A DNA stretch of 64,000 nt from Alkalicoccobacillus porphyridii (GTDB lineage: Bacteria > Bacillota > Bacilli > Bacillales > Bacillaceae_D). Of this stretch, positions 8,504-16,228 are shown piece by piece (positions within the stretch are counted from its first letter, which is position 1; each line of letters begins with the position of its first letter). The notes beneath the pieces were generated by a model, which saw nothing but the letters and a program-made list of their open reading frames with translations, did no database searches and had not been told where the DNA came from. Position numbers and translations under genes: made by a program. The stretch covers positions 62,001 to 126,000 of the forward strand of contig NZ_VLXZ01000003.1 in NCBI RefSeq assembly GCF_007293315.1, in the 5' to 3' direction.

Positions 8504-8555
8504 ATTCTATATGAGATATAGAATTCACTGAGGCTAAATGTGAAAATTTCTGACA
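8504..8555 (-). promoter_or_regulatory. TnrA-activated promoter of the nitrite operon
   Basis: TGTGAAAATTTCTGACA at 8539-8555 matches the TnrA/GlnR consensus TGTNANAWWWTMTNACA at every fixed position. On the minus strand a -10 candidate TAGAAT occupies 8509-8504, placing the start site near 8497 and the box centre about 50 bp upstream of it, the geometry of TnrA-activated promoters. This predicts induction under nitrogen limitation. Confidence 0.82.
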
Positions 8556-8574
8556 AGATTTTTTTGCTCAAAAA

Positions 8575-8595
8575 TACGTAAGATTATTTTACGTA
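8575..8595. promoter_or_regulatory. TACGTAA-N7-TTACGTA inverted repeat upstream of the nitrite operon
   Basis: A perfect 7+7 inverted repeat (8575-8581 and 8589-8595) lies 20 bp upstream of the TnrA box relative to the operon. It has the size of a dimeric regulator site. No regulator is recognised for it. Confidence 0.4.
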
Positions 8596-8813
8596 CCAAC
8601 AAATCCTGTTACGAATAACGCATTTAAATTAACTACCACCCATTTTAAATAATGAATAATAAAATTGCTTTGTTATAAAATAAATTGTTGATTCTATTCA
8701 TCATATTGTTTTCACCTCAGGAATTCGAAAATCGCAGTTGAGGATCATGAAACAGTTTGAAAGTATTAGTAATCTTGTTTTCATAATGCTTTCAAGCTTG
8801 ACAAAAATAAGCA

Positions 8814-8829
8814 TGTGAAGTAAATCACG
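8814..8829. promoter_or_regulatory. FNR/CRP-like half-palindrome
   Basis: TGTGA-AGTAAA-TCACG matches the TGTGA-N6-TCACA pattern of the CRP/FNR family with one mismatch. A TTGACA (8798-8803) lies just upstream, but no gene starts downstream on the plus strand, so function is doubtful. Confidence 0.25.
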
Positions 8830-8845
8830 ATCACAGAAGGACAAA

Positions 8846-8885
8846 TAAGACCCCGTACCACTTTTCATCGTGATACGAGGTCTTA
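8846..8885 (-). terminator. Terminator-like hairpin beyond the dehydrogenase operon
   Basis: TAAGACC/GGTCTTA plus CGTA/TACG and CAC/GTG form a stem; the minus strand continues ATTTGTCC. It is the first good hairpin after the E3 gene, so a transcript from that operon would carry the 20-21-bp array as a ~400-base 3' tail. Confidence 0.5.
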
Positions 8886-8919
8886 AGGAATATGCACTCT
8901 TTTTTGGAGCACTTCTGTT

Positions 8920-9277
8920 CTTGGTAAAGAGCTTTTTCTCTTGGTATCATGTTCGGGCTTCTTGCTATCGATGCGGGGCTCTTGGTACTTTGCTCTTTCT
9001 TCTTGCTATTAAGCCTGGACCTCTTGCTATCGCTCCCGGGCTCTTGGTACCTTGCTCTTTCTTCTTGCTATTACACCCTGGCCTCTTGCTATCGACACCG
9101 GGCTCTTGGTACTTTGCTCTTTCTTCTTGCTATTACTCTCAGGCCTCTTGCTATCGACACCGGGCTCTTGGTACTTTGCTCTTTCTTCTTGCTATTACAC
9201 CCTGGCCTCTTGCTATCGCTCCGGGGCTCTTGGTACCTTGCTCTTTCTTCTTGCTATTAAGCCACTCCTTCTTGCCA
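8920..9277 (-). repeat. Helically phased array: 18 CTTG(G/C)-type motifs at 20-21-bp spacing (62-bp super-repeat)
   Basis: CTTG motifs, mostly CTTG(C/G)TA, start at 8920, 8940, 8961, 8981, 9002, 9023, 9043, 9064, 9085, 9105, 9126, 9147, 9167, 9188, 9209, 9229, 9250 and 9271: 17 gaps, all 20 or 21 bp, mean 20.65. Three steps make a 62-bp unit, exact from 9002 to 9250. Between motifs the plus strand is pyrimidine-rich. All three plus-strand frames are open here only because 62 is not a multiple of 3. Function unknown. Outer copies are more degenerate than inner ones. Confidence 0.9.
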
Positions 9278-9291
9278 AGTCCCGAAACTTC

Positions 9292-10677
9292 TCATCCATG
9301 AATTCCGCGACCAAGCCAAGCTCCTGCAGCTTCATTTAATGCTTCAGACACACTTGGGTGGGCGTGAATCATAGAGGCTAGCTCCTCTACCGTGCCTTCA
9401 AGGTGCATAAAGGCGGTCGGCTCTGCGATCATTTCTGTTACATGTGGTCCTGCCATGGTTACACCGAGGATCTCTCCGTATTTTTCATCAGCAATGAGCT
9501 TGATGAATCCTGTCGCTTCATCCATCGCTAATGCTTTTCCGTTGGAGCTTAGATCTTGCTTAACCACCTTGACCTGGTAACCCTTTGCTTTTGCTTCGGC
9601 CTCTGTTAAACCAACGCTGGCTATTTCAGGGCTTGTGTAGACGCAACGGGGAACCAGTTTGCCATGAATTGAATCCTTCATTCCGGCTGCGTTAGCCGCG
9701 GCCACTAGACCTTCTGCACTGGCTGCGTGCGCCAACTGCCAGCCTCCTATGATGTCACCGACGGCATAGATGTCTTTATGGCTTGTCTGCATGGTTTCAT
9801 CCACTTGTACAAATGGACCATCTAACCTAAGATTTAGCTTTGAAATAGCGGAGAGATTTGGCTTTCGACCTACACATACTAAAACGTCATCAGAAGCAAG
9901 CACTTCCTCGTTTCCATTTTCAGATGTAATGGAGATGTTTTTGAGCGTCTGACCTTGCTCTATCTCTGTTACTTTAGTATGCGTGAGGATTCGTACTCCT
10001 TTTTTCTTTAAAGCTTTTGCCAGCAGTCTTGCAGCATCTTCATCTTCGTTAGGAACGATGCGTGCTCCCATCTCAACTACGGTTACTTGAACGTTTAGGC
10101 TTGAGAAGATACACGCAAATTCAACACCTATGATTCCACCACCAATGATCACGATTGATTTTGGTATCTTCGTCAAGTCAAAGACGGTATCACTTGTATA
10201 ATAATCGGCAGACTCTATACCTGGAATTGGAGGTACAAACGGACTTGAACCCGTTGCAACAATGATTTTGTTTGCTGTAATGACTTTAGACTCTCTTGAT
10301 TTTAGCTGGATGTGCACGTGGTTCGTTTCATCCACCTCACCGATTCCATCATACACATCTATGTTTCCCTGCTTCATTAAATAACCGATACCGGTACGAA
10401 GCTTTTGAATGACTTGGTCTTTTCTGGCGAGCATTTTTTCTAAGGAGAAGGTGACAGGTCCTGTTTCTATCCCCCAGTCCTTCGCTTGTTCAATATGTTC
10501 AATGACCTCAGCATGTCTGAGTAAAGTCTTCGATGGGATACACCCTCGATTTAAACAGGTTCCACCAAGCTGCTGATGCTCGATGATGGCGACCTTCTTA
10601 CCTAGCTTTGCCGCTCGGATCGCTGCTACATAACCGCCTGGACCTCCGCCAATCACCACTATGTCATAGGTTGACAC
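9292..10677 (-). CDS. Dihydrolipoyl dehydrogenase (E3)
   Basis: This 461-residue flavoprotein reoxidises dihydrolipoamide on the E2 subunit with NAD+. Visible are the N-terminal FAD motif 'VVIGGGPGGYVAAIRAA', the redox-active disulfide in 'GGTCLNRGCIPSK', the NAD-binding 'IVIIGGGIIGVEFA' and the C-terminal 'HAHPSVSEALNEA' with the catalytic histidine. It is the last of four genes for a 2-oxoacid/acetoin dehydrogenase complex, 14 bp after E2. No terminator follows directly; the phased array comes first. Confidence 0.95.
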   Translation of the reverse strand: MSTYDIVVIGGGPGGYVAAIRAAKLGKKVAIIEHQQLGGTCLNRGCIPSKTLLRHAEVIEHIEQAKDWGIETGPVTFSLEKMLARKDQVIQKLRTGIGYLMKQGNIDVYDGIGEVDETNHVHIQLKSRESKVITANKIIVATGSSPFVPPIPGIESADYYTSDTVFDLTKIPKSIVIIGGGIIGVEFACIFSSLNVQVTVVEMGARIVPNEDEDAARLLAKALKKKGVRILTHTKVTEIEQGQTLKNISITSENGNEEVLASDDVLVCVGRKPNLSAISKLNLRLDGPFVQVDETMQTSHKDIYAVGDIIGGWQLAHAASAEGLVAAANAAGMKDSIHGKLVPRCVYTSPEIASVGLTEAEAKAKGYQVKVVKQDLSSNGKALAMDEATGFIKLIADEKYGEILGVTMAGPHVTEMIAEPTAFMHLEGTVEELASMIHAHPSVSEALNEAAGAWLGRGIHG

Positions 10678-10691
10678 GTTCTTCCACCCCC

Positions 10692-12008
10692 TTAAATTAA
10701 CAGTTGATATGGATGTTCCAAAATCTGTTTAAGCTCGGTCAAAAAGGCAGCTGCCGGAGCTCCATCTATCACACGATGGTCAAAAGAAAGACTTAGACTC
10801 ATCATTGGGCGAAGCTCTATTGCTCCGTTCATACCTACAGGTTTCTCCTGAATACGCCCTACACCAAGAATGGCGGACTCTGGCTGGTTAATAATCGGTG
10901 TAAAAGTATCCACCGCATACATTCCTAAATTACTAATCGTGAACGTACCGCCTCTCATTGAGTCGGGTTGTAGCTTGCCTTCCCTCGCATCTGTTGCAAG
11001 TTGCTTCGCTTCCTGAGTTAACGCCTGTAGCCCCTTCCGATCGACATCCTTTAACACAGGCACGATTAGACCACCAGGTATCGAAACAGCTAACCCAATA
11101 TGAACATATGGGTGATAGACAATCTGCTCACCGTCCAATGAAACGTTCATCTCTGGATGACGAATGAGCGCAGAAGCCGCTGCCTTTGCAATCACTTCCG
11201 TATAAGAAAGTCTCTTACCTGTTTGCTCCTCAATAGGTGCAAGTAGCTGAGCACGTAACTCCATTGAAGCGGTCATATCGACCTCGGTCGTTAATGTCAC
11301 GTGTGGGGCCGTAAATGCACTTTCTGCCATACGTTTGGCAATCATTTTTCGTGTACTGCTCCATTTTTTCCGCTTGGCTTCTACTACTTTCTCAGCTTCA
11401 TTATTTGCAGACACGTTTTCAACATCATTTCTATAAATTTTTCCATTTGAACCTGAGCCTTTAATACTGCGTAACTCAATTCCTCTGTCAGCTGACAATT
11501 TACGTGCGAGTGGTGTAGCTTTGGGCTGTTGAACATGTGTCTCTACATCGGCCTTTTGCACACGTCCCATCGGTCCAGTGCCAGTAATGTCTCCAAGCGT
11601 CACATACTCTTCTCTAGCCACTCTTCTCGCTGCCGGTGTTGCCCTTACCTTTTCCTCTGCTTGGTTCGGTGAGGTTGTTTCTTTTACTTTTTCTGTTACC
11701 TGATCTGCTGTGCCCGCATCATCTAGAGTCGTACCCGATACACCTGGTGATTCTTCAGGCACCTCTTCATCCTTACTGCCAATATAGCCAATTACGTAAT
11801 TAACCGGCACTTCCTCATCTTCTCCAATATATCGCTTAAGCAGCGTGCCTTCCTCATAGGCCTCGACCTCAATATTGATCTTATCTGTCATTATCTCAAA
11901 TAAAGGCTCCCCTACTTCTACCGTCTCACCCTCTTCCTTTAACCATTCTAAAAGGGTGCCTGTCTGCATCGTACTGCTAAGCTTGGGCATAAAGATTTCC
12001 TTTGCCAT
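10692..12008 (-). CDS. Dihydrolipoamide acyltransferase (E2) with two tandem E3/E1-binding domains
   Basis: The 438-residue core subunit has an N-terminal lipoyl domain (1-78, lipoyl lysine K43 in 'TDKIN'), a flexible linker, then two peripheral-subunit-binding domains (about 122-155 'ATPAARRVAREE..GTGPMGRVQKADV' and 164-196 'ATPLARKLSADRG..GSGSNGKIYRNDV'), and the catalytic domain with H411 and D415 in 'SFDHRVIDG'. Most Bacillus E2 proteins have one such binding domain, so the duplication is notable. It transfers an acyl group from the lipoyl arm to CoA. The acyl substrate is not evident. Confidence 0.92.
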   Translation of the reverse strand: MAKEIFMPKLSSTMQTGTLLEWLKEEGETVEVGEPLFEIMTDKINIEVEAYEEGTLLKRYIGEDEEVPVNYVIGYIGSKDEEVPEESPGVSGTTLDDAGTADQVTEKVKETTSPNQAEEKVRATPAARRVAREEYVTLGDITGTGPMGRVQKADVETHVQQPKATPLARKLSADRGIELRSIKGSGSNGKIYRNDVENVSANNEAEKVVEAKRKKWSSTRKMIAKRMAESAFTAPHVTLTTEVDMTASMELRAQLLAPIEEQTGKRLSYTEVIAKAAASALIRHPEMNVSLDGEQIVYHPYVHIGLAVSIPGGLIVPVLKDVDRKGLQALTQEAKQLATDAREGKLQPDSMRGGTFTISNLGMYAVDTFTPIINQPESAILGVGRIQEKPVGMNGAIELRPMMSLSLSFDHRVIDGAPAAAFLTELKQILEHPYQLLI

Positions 12009-12025
12009 CCTTGCTCCCCTCCTTC

Positions 12026-13009
12026 CTATACACCTTTGATCGTTTCTTTTACTGCTTCAATGATGTCTTGAACCTGTGGCACAGCAGCTTTTTCAAGCTC
12101 GGGGTTATAAGGGATTGGTACAGCCTTGCCTGCCAATCGTTTAATGGGAGCATCCAAATAATCAAAGGCCTCACTTTCTGCAATGACACTAGCAATCTCT
12201 CCGCCGAAGCCCCCACGTTTTACCGCTTCATGTACTACAATGAGTTTGCCTGTTTTCTTTACAGACTCAATGATGGTTTCTTCATCTAACGGGACAAGAG
12301 TTCTTGGGTCAACGACTTCTACATCAATGCCTTCCTTCTCTAATTCAGCTGCCGCTTGAAGTGATTTATGAACCATATAAGCAGTCGCAACAATGGTCAC
12401 ATCTGACCCTTTTCTTTTTATATCCGCTTTACCTAAAGGAATAGAATATGCCTCTTCTGGTACGTCACTTTTTGTTCGGTAGCATAACTTGTGCTCATAA
12501 AATACAACTGGGTTATCATCATCTATTGCAGCCTTTAGCAGTCCTTTTGCATCGTATGCAGTGGATGGCTGCACTACTTTCAAACCAGGCACATGAGTCA
12601 TCCACGCTTCTAAGCTTTGTGAATGCTGGGCAGCAGCCCCTGTCCCCGAACCGGCAGGCGTTCTGAGCACCATTGGCACCTTGCCTTCGCCGCCATACAT
12701 ATATCTGAGCTTAGCAGCCTGATTCACCATATTATCCATAGCAATCGTAATGAAGTCAGAGAATTGAAGCTCTAAAATAGGTCTCATTCCAGTTAACGCT
12801 GCACCAATCGCCGTTCCCGAAATGGCTGCCTCAGATATTGGGGTGTTGCGAATTCGTTCGGGTCCAAACTCCTCAATCATGCCACGAGTCACTCCAAACG
12901 CTCCTCCGTAAACGCCGATGTCTTCTCCCAAAATAAAGACATCTTCGTTTGAACGCATTTCCTGACTCATTGCTTCTCTCACTGCCTCTAAATACGTAAG
13001 CTCTCTCAA
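12026..13009 (-). CDS. TPP-dependent dehydrogenase E1 component, beta subunit
   Basis: The 327-residue protein is a transketolase-like pyrimidine-binding/C-terminal E1 beta subunit ('[25 protein letters not shown]', '[24 protein letters not shown]'). With the alpha subunit it forms the thiamine-diphosphate active site. Length and order (alpha, beta, E2, E3) fit both acetoin dehydrogenase (AcoABCL) and small pyruvate/branched-chain complexes. Neighbouring sugar PTS genes argue against housekeeping pyruvate dehydrogenase. Located 12 bp after the alpha-subunit stop. Confidence 0.93.
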   Translation of the reverse strand: MRELTYLEAVREAMSQEMRSNEDVFILGEDIGVYGGAFGVTRGMIEEFGPERIRNTPISEAAISGTAIGAALTGMRPILELQFSDFITIAMDNMVNQAAKLRYMYGGEGKVPMVLRTPAGSGTGAAAQHSQSLEAWMTHVPGLKVVQPSTAYDAKGLLKAAIDDDNPVVFYEHKLCYRTKSDVPEEAYSIPLGKADIKRKGSDVTIVATAYMVHKSLQAAAELEKEGIDVEVVDPRTLVPLDEETIIESVKKTGKLIVVHEAVKRGGFGGEIASVIAESEAFDYLDAPIKRLAGKAVPIPYNPELEKAAVPQVQDIIEAVKETIKGV

Positions 13010-13021
13010 TGTGACTCCCCC

Positions 13022-13999
13022 CTAGGCATAGATATCCTCCATTAATGTCTCAAGCGTGGGTTCAGGACTATTTTTGGCAAACTCAACTGAGCCCTCTATC
13101 TCCTGTTGCGCCTCTTGACGAATCTGTTCCGCCTCATCCTCTGTGATCAAGTCCTGAGACTGAAGATACTCTCTAAACCGTGCGATCGGATCCTTTTCTC
13201 TCCAGGCTTTTTCCTCTTCTCGAGTACGATATTTCTTGGCATCACTTTTCGAATGACCCTTCCAGCGGTACGTCTTTGCTTCAATCATTGACGGCCCGTT
13301 GCCTTCTCGGGCATACTCAACCGCTTCCTGCACTGCCGTCCTAACCTCTAACAAATCATTCCCTTCTACCACCTTTCCAGGAATGCCATATGAGGCTGCA
13401 CGCTCTGCTATATCTTCAATATTAACCATGTCTTTTACAGGACCAGACATGCCATATTGATTATTTTCACAAAAGAAAATCACAGGTAGCTTCCAGATTG
13501 AGGCAAGGTTCACAGCTTCATGAAAACTACCTTCGTTTGAGGCACCATCACCAAAAAAACAAAGGACAACCTTGCCTTGGTTTTTCATTTTAGAGGTTAG
13601 AGCCGCCCCAGTAGCAATCGAAAAACCACCGCCTACAATACCATTCGCCCCTAAGTTTCCTTGGCTTACATCAGCAATATGCATAGAACCACCTTTGCCC
13701 TTACAATAACCCGTGGTCCGACCAAACAGCTCTGCCATCATTTTGTTGACGTCTGCTCCTTTTGCGATACAGTGGCCATGTCCTCGATGCGTACTCGTAA
13801 TCATATCGTCTGCAGCTAAAGCAGCGCATGCTCCAACAGCAGATGCTTCCTGACCTACGGCGAGATGAGTTGTACCATGAATCAACCCTTTCGCAAAAAA
13901 TTCATCGACTTTCTCTTCAAAATAACGAATGAGCCACATTTGTTTATAAAGAGGTACAAGGGTTTCAGTGCCTAGATCAGCTCGTTTTTCCTTTGACAT
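13022..13999 (-). CDS. TPP-dependent dehydrogenase E1 component, alpha subunit (acetoin dehydrogenase-like)
   Basis: The 325-residue subunit carries the TPP/Mg motif 'GDGASNEGSFHEAVN..FFCENN' and the phosphorylation-loop-like 'TYRWKGHSKSDAKKYRT'. Its size and lack of an N-terminal extension resemble AcoA more than PdhA. AAGGAGGATTA precedes the ATG. It starts its own transcription unit: an upstream hairpin (14081-14114) ends the PTS operon and a perfect palindrome (14025-14049) sits 26 bp before the start. The substrate may be a hydroxyketone or 2-oxo compound made by the upstream genes; this is inference. Confidence 0.9.
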   Translation of the reverse strand: MSKEKRADLGTETLVPLYKQMWLIRYFEEKVDEFFAKGLIHGTTHLAVGQEASAVGACAALAADDMITSTHRGHGHCIAKGADVNKMMAELFGRTTGYCKGKGGSMHIADVSQGNLGANGIVGGGFSIATGAALTSKMKNQGKVVLCFFGDGASNEGSFHEAVNLASIWKLPVIFFCENNQYGMSGPVKDMVNIEDIAERAASYGIPGKVVEGNDLLEVRTAVQEAVEYAREGNGPSMIEAKTYRWKGHSKSDAKKYRTREEEKAWREKDPIARFREYLQSQDLITEDEAEQIRQEAQQEIEGSVEFAKNSPEPTLETLMEDIYA

Positions 14000-14024
14000 A
14001 TGTTAATCCTCCTTTAGTTTCTGT

Positions 14025-14049
14025 CATTTGTTCTAGATATGAACAAATG
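14025..14049. promoter_or_regulatory. 25-bp palindromic operator before the E1 alpha gene
   Basis: CATTTGTTC and GAACAAATG form a perfect 9-bp inverted repeat around TAGATAT. A degenerate copy with the same outer spacing precedes gutM (18230-18254). The likely ligand is the locus SorC-family regulator, by position only. Confidence 0.55.
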
Positions 14050-14080
14050 TAATTCATGAGCGAAAAAATACCTGAACCCC

Positions 14081-14114
14081 CTGCTTTATCTGTCCATTTG
14101 AACAGATAAAGCAG
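14081..14114 (-). terminator. Intercistronic terminator between the PTS operon and dehydrogenase operon
   Basis: CTGCTTTATCTGT (14081-14093) pairs perfectly with ACAGATAAAGCAG (14102-14114). The minus strand then runs GGGGTTCAGGTATTTTTT, so the T-run is displaced and termination may be partial. Confidence 0.6.
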
Positions 14115-14120
14115 AGGAAT

Positions 14121-14465
14121 TCAGCGATGCTTGTGGTCATGTTTATGATCTTTAATCATATGACGCGAGCCTTTGAAATCCTTAAATAGTCGATAAGGCT
14201 TACTTATCACCCGCACAGGTAAGGAGAATAAAAATCTACTTAAATCTTCTCTGTACTCCTGGGTCATCCGTTTGGGTTTTGTTGCAATACGTTTCTGGGT
14301 TTCTTCATAAAATTCCTGATCAAGATCCATGACAAATTCCAAATCATGACTGCATTCAATACATTCGATGCTTTTTAGTTGATCGTTCACATATGTTATT
14401 TCGTGTAATACCTCTTCCTTGCAGTGAATGCAATACAAATCGGCTTCCATCTGACTTGTTTTCAT
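14121..14465 (-). CDS. Small zinc-ribbon-like protein of unknown function
   Basis: About 114 residues from the ATG at 14465, chosen because AAGGTGG precedes it; a longer frame to 14504 lacks a ribosome site. Two cysteine pairs, 'YCIHCKEE' and 'ECIECSHD', look like a zinc ribbon. The middle is charged and the C-terminus is His/Lys-rich ('KDHKHDHKHR'). It is the last gene of the PTS operon, 37 bp after the oxidoreductase. No catalytic family is recognised; a metal-binding accessory role is possible. Confidence 0.75.
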   Translation of the reverse strand: MKTSQMEADLYCIHCKEEVLHEITYVNDQLKSIECIECSHDLEFVMDLDQEFYEETQKRIATKPKRMTQEYREDLSRFLFSLPVRVISKPYRLFKDFKGSRHMIKDHKHDHKHR

Positions 14466-14504
14466 ACGTTCACCACCTTTAGCTGTTAACTCTCCTTCAT
14501 CCAC

Positions 14505-15797
14505 CTATAACAACGTATCATCCTGAAGCTTACGCAGCTGCCATATAAATGATTCCTTGGTTTGGGTAATATCTGAATAGGAAATGTATTCTCCCTTTTT
14601 AATCGCTCGGTTTACACGAACATTGCGATCAACAAGTCCAAGTGGCAACAGGTTCTCTTTCTTAGCATCCTCAGCTTTTAAAATACTTCCATATACGGTA
14701 AATCCACCAATGCTATCTAAATGCTCTCCAGCTTCCAAATCTCTTTTGGCTACAGTCACTGTCTCAGCAACTAACCCTTTCCAAGGTGCGATGGTCGCCT
14801 CCTGGTAGAAGTAAGCACGTGCTACAGAGATTGGTGTTTCAAGACTAGTCAGATGATATGGTCGATAGAGTACATAGTTTGGTCCATCTCCCATGCTTAA
14901 ATATTTCATCTCATGATTCACTTCTTCCTGGTCCGATGCAATGATTGCAAACACACCAGGCGCAACGCCATTCACAAATTCTACAATCTGTTTATTTTCT
15001 ACCAAACCGCCCTCAGACACGTTTTGGAACATGGCAGGCAGTTCTTTTACGTTTCCAGTCAACCCGTGCATACCTGGCTTATCTGGAAGAAACCCTGTTG
15101 CATTCGCAACGGCCGTCATCTCTACCATGGTCTTTGACCCATCCTGGAAGGAGGCTATCATCTTTGGACTTGCTCCCTTTTCTGCAGCTACTGCGGCCAC
15201 CGAGTCTGGATTAGCTTCAAGATTTAAGGGATTATTTTTTCCTTTACCAAGCGCAATGACTTCAAATCCACTAGCATCAGCTAGATCATACAATTCCATA
15301 ACGGCACCTGGCTCATCTCCTGCAGAGCCTGTATACACAACACCACTAGAATCAGCGAGTTGCTTTAATAGTGGTCCCACCGTTACATCTGCTTCTACGT
15401 TAAGCATGACAATGTGCTTTTTGTTCATGATGGTATCCCAGGCAATGCGGGCACCAATATCAGGTACACCTGTAGCATCTACAACCACGTCAACAGAAGG
15501 TAATGAAGTGACTAAGCTAGAGGAGGTTGTGCTAATCACTTTGCCTTGATTCACAGCCTTTTCTGCCACACTCGGATCTGTCGTTTCTACAATATCCTCC
15601 AGCTTCACTCCAGCATTTCTGTAGGCGTTGACTGCATTCTCAACCTGAATATCTGCAGTAACAACCACACGCATCCCTTTCATTCCTTCAATTTGCGCGA
15701 CCATACCTCTACCCATTTGCCCAGCACCAATCAGTCCAACATTAATGACCTTCCCCTGTTGTTCTAATGCTGCGAGCTTTCTATTTATACCTAACAT
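14505..15797 (-). CDS. NAD(P)-dependent oxidoreductase with C-terminal SAF domain (homoserine-dehydrogenase-like, COG4091 type)
   Basis: The 430-residue protein starts with a Rossmann fold ('INVGLIGAGQMGRGMV', about 19-34) and a homoserine-dehydrogenase-like middle ('VDVVVDATGVPDIGARIA', 'GSAGDEPGAVMELYDLA'). It ends in a SAF/antifreeze-like domain from about residue 335 ('KRDLEAGEHLDSIGGFTVYG', 'INRAIKKGEYISYSDI'-like text). Homologues occur with sugar and polyol PTS genes but the reaction is uncertain. In this operon it replaces the sorbitol-6-phosphate dehydrogenase expected next to a glucitol PTS, so it may act on the phosphorylated sugar. That role is inference. Confidence 0.82.
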   Translation of the reverse strand: MLGINRKLAALEQQGKVINVGLIGAGQMGRGMVAQIEGMKGMRVVVTADIQVENAVNAYRNAGVKLEDIVETTDPSVAEKAVNQGKVISTTSSSLVTSLPSVDVVVDATGVPDIGARIAWDTIMNKKHIVMLNVEADVTVGPLLKQLADSSGVVYTGSAGDEPGAVMELYDLADASGFEVIALGKGKNNPLNLEANPDSVAAVAAEKGASPKMIASFQDGSKTMVEMTAVANATGFLPDKPGMHGLTGNVKELPAMFQNVSEGGLVENKQIVEFVNGVAPGVFAIIASDQEEVNHEMKYLSMGDGPNYVLYRPYHLTSLETPISVARAYFYQEATIAPWKGLVAETVTVAKRDLEAGEHLDSIGGFTVYGSILKAEDAKKENLLPLGLVDRNVRVNRAIKKGEYISYSDITQTKESFIWQLRKLQDDTLL

Positions 15798-15824
15798 ACA
15801 ACCACTCCTAGTTTCTCTATTGGT

Positions 15825-16202
15825 CTATCCTTTATAAATGGCTAGTTTCCCGCCAACCTCAAGTTGTGGCACGTCCTTCTTCTCCACACATAAGGTTCCA
15901 GGTAAATCAGAAGATGATTTTCCACTGAATTCAATCGTACAGTGCCCTAGATCCCTTAGTGTTTCATTTGCTTTCTCTCCCACAAATAGGATCTTGTACT
16001 GCTCACCTTGAATGTGGAGCGTATCGCCAACTTCAACATTTTGTAGCAGCTCTGTTTGCTTATGAACAGCTGAAATATCCTTTAAATCGGCTGGTACCGT
16101 TTCATTAAAGATAATGAGCATATTTTCTTCTAAAAAGATGCTTGTCTGGGAACCCAGTTCAATAAACTCGGTTTGATAGACAGGTGTTTTTGTTTGATAC
16201 AT
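15825..16202 (-). CDS. srlB: PTS glucitol/sorbitol-family EIIA component
   Basis: The 125-residue protein is a stand-alone EIIA of the Gut family ('NMLIIFNETVPADLKDISAVH', 'LRDLGHCTIEFSG..LPGTLCV'). H47 in 'ISAVHKQ' is the likely phosphorylation site receiving phosphate from HPr. ATG at 16202 has AAGGAG eight bases upstream and is preferred to GTG at 16211. It sits between EIIB and the oxidoreductase in a tight operon. The family call is strong; the actual sugar need not be glucitol. Confidence 0.9.
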   Translation of the reverse strand: MYQTKTPVYQTEFIELGSQTSIFLEENMLIIFNETVPADLKDISAVHKQTELLQNVEVGDTLHIQGEQYKILFVGEKANETLRDLGHCTIEFSGKSSSDLPGTLCVEKKDVPQLEVGGKLAIYKG

Positions 16203-16228
16203 GTCTCTCACTCCTTTTTATCTAGTGC

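Noticed and set aside
8920-9277. CRISPR array
   Set aside because: The repeated motif is only 7-8 bp and the step is 20-21 bp; spacers also recur. No cas genes.
8870-9339. Three overlapping plus-strand frames rich in Leu/Ser/Cys/Tyr across the 9-kb array
   Set aside because: They repeat the 62-bp unit, which is not a multiple of 3, so all frames stay open by repetition. No ribosome site, and the text is low complexity.
9292-13999. Housekeeping pyruvate dehydrogenase
   Set aside because: Short E1 alpha without N-terminal extension, location beside a sugar PTS and a local operator favour a catabolic complex; not proven.
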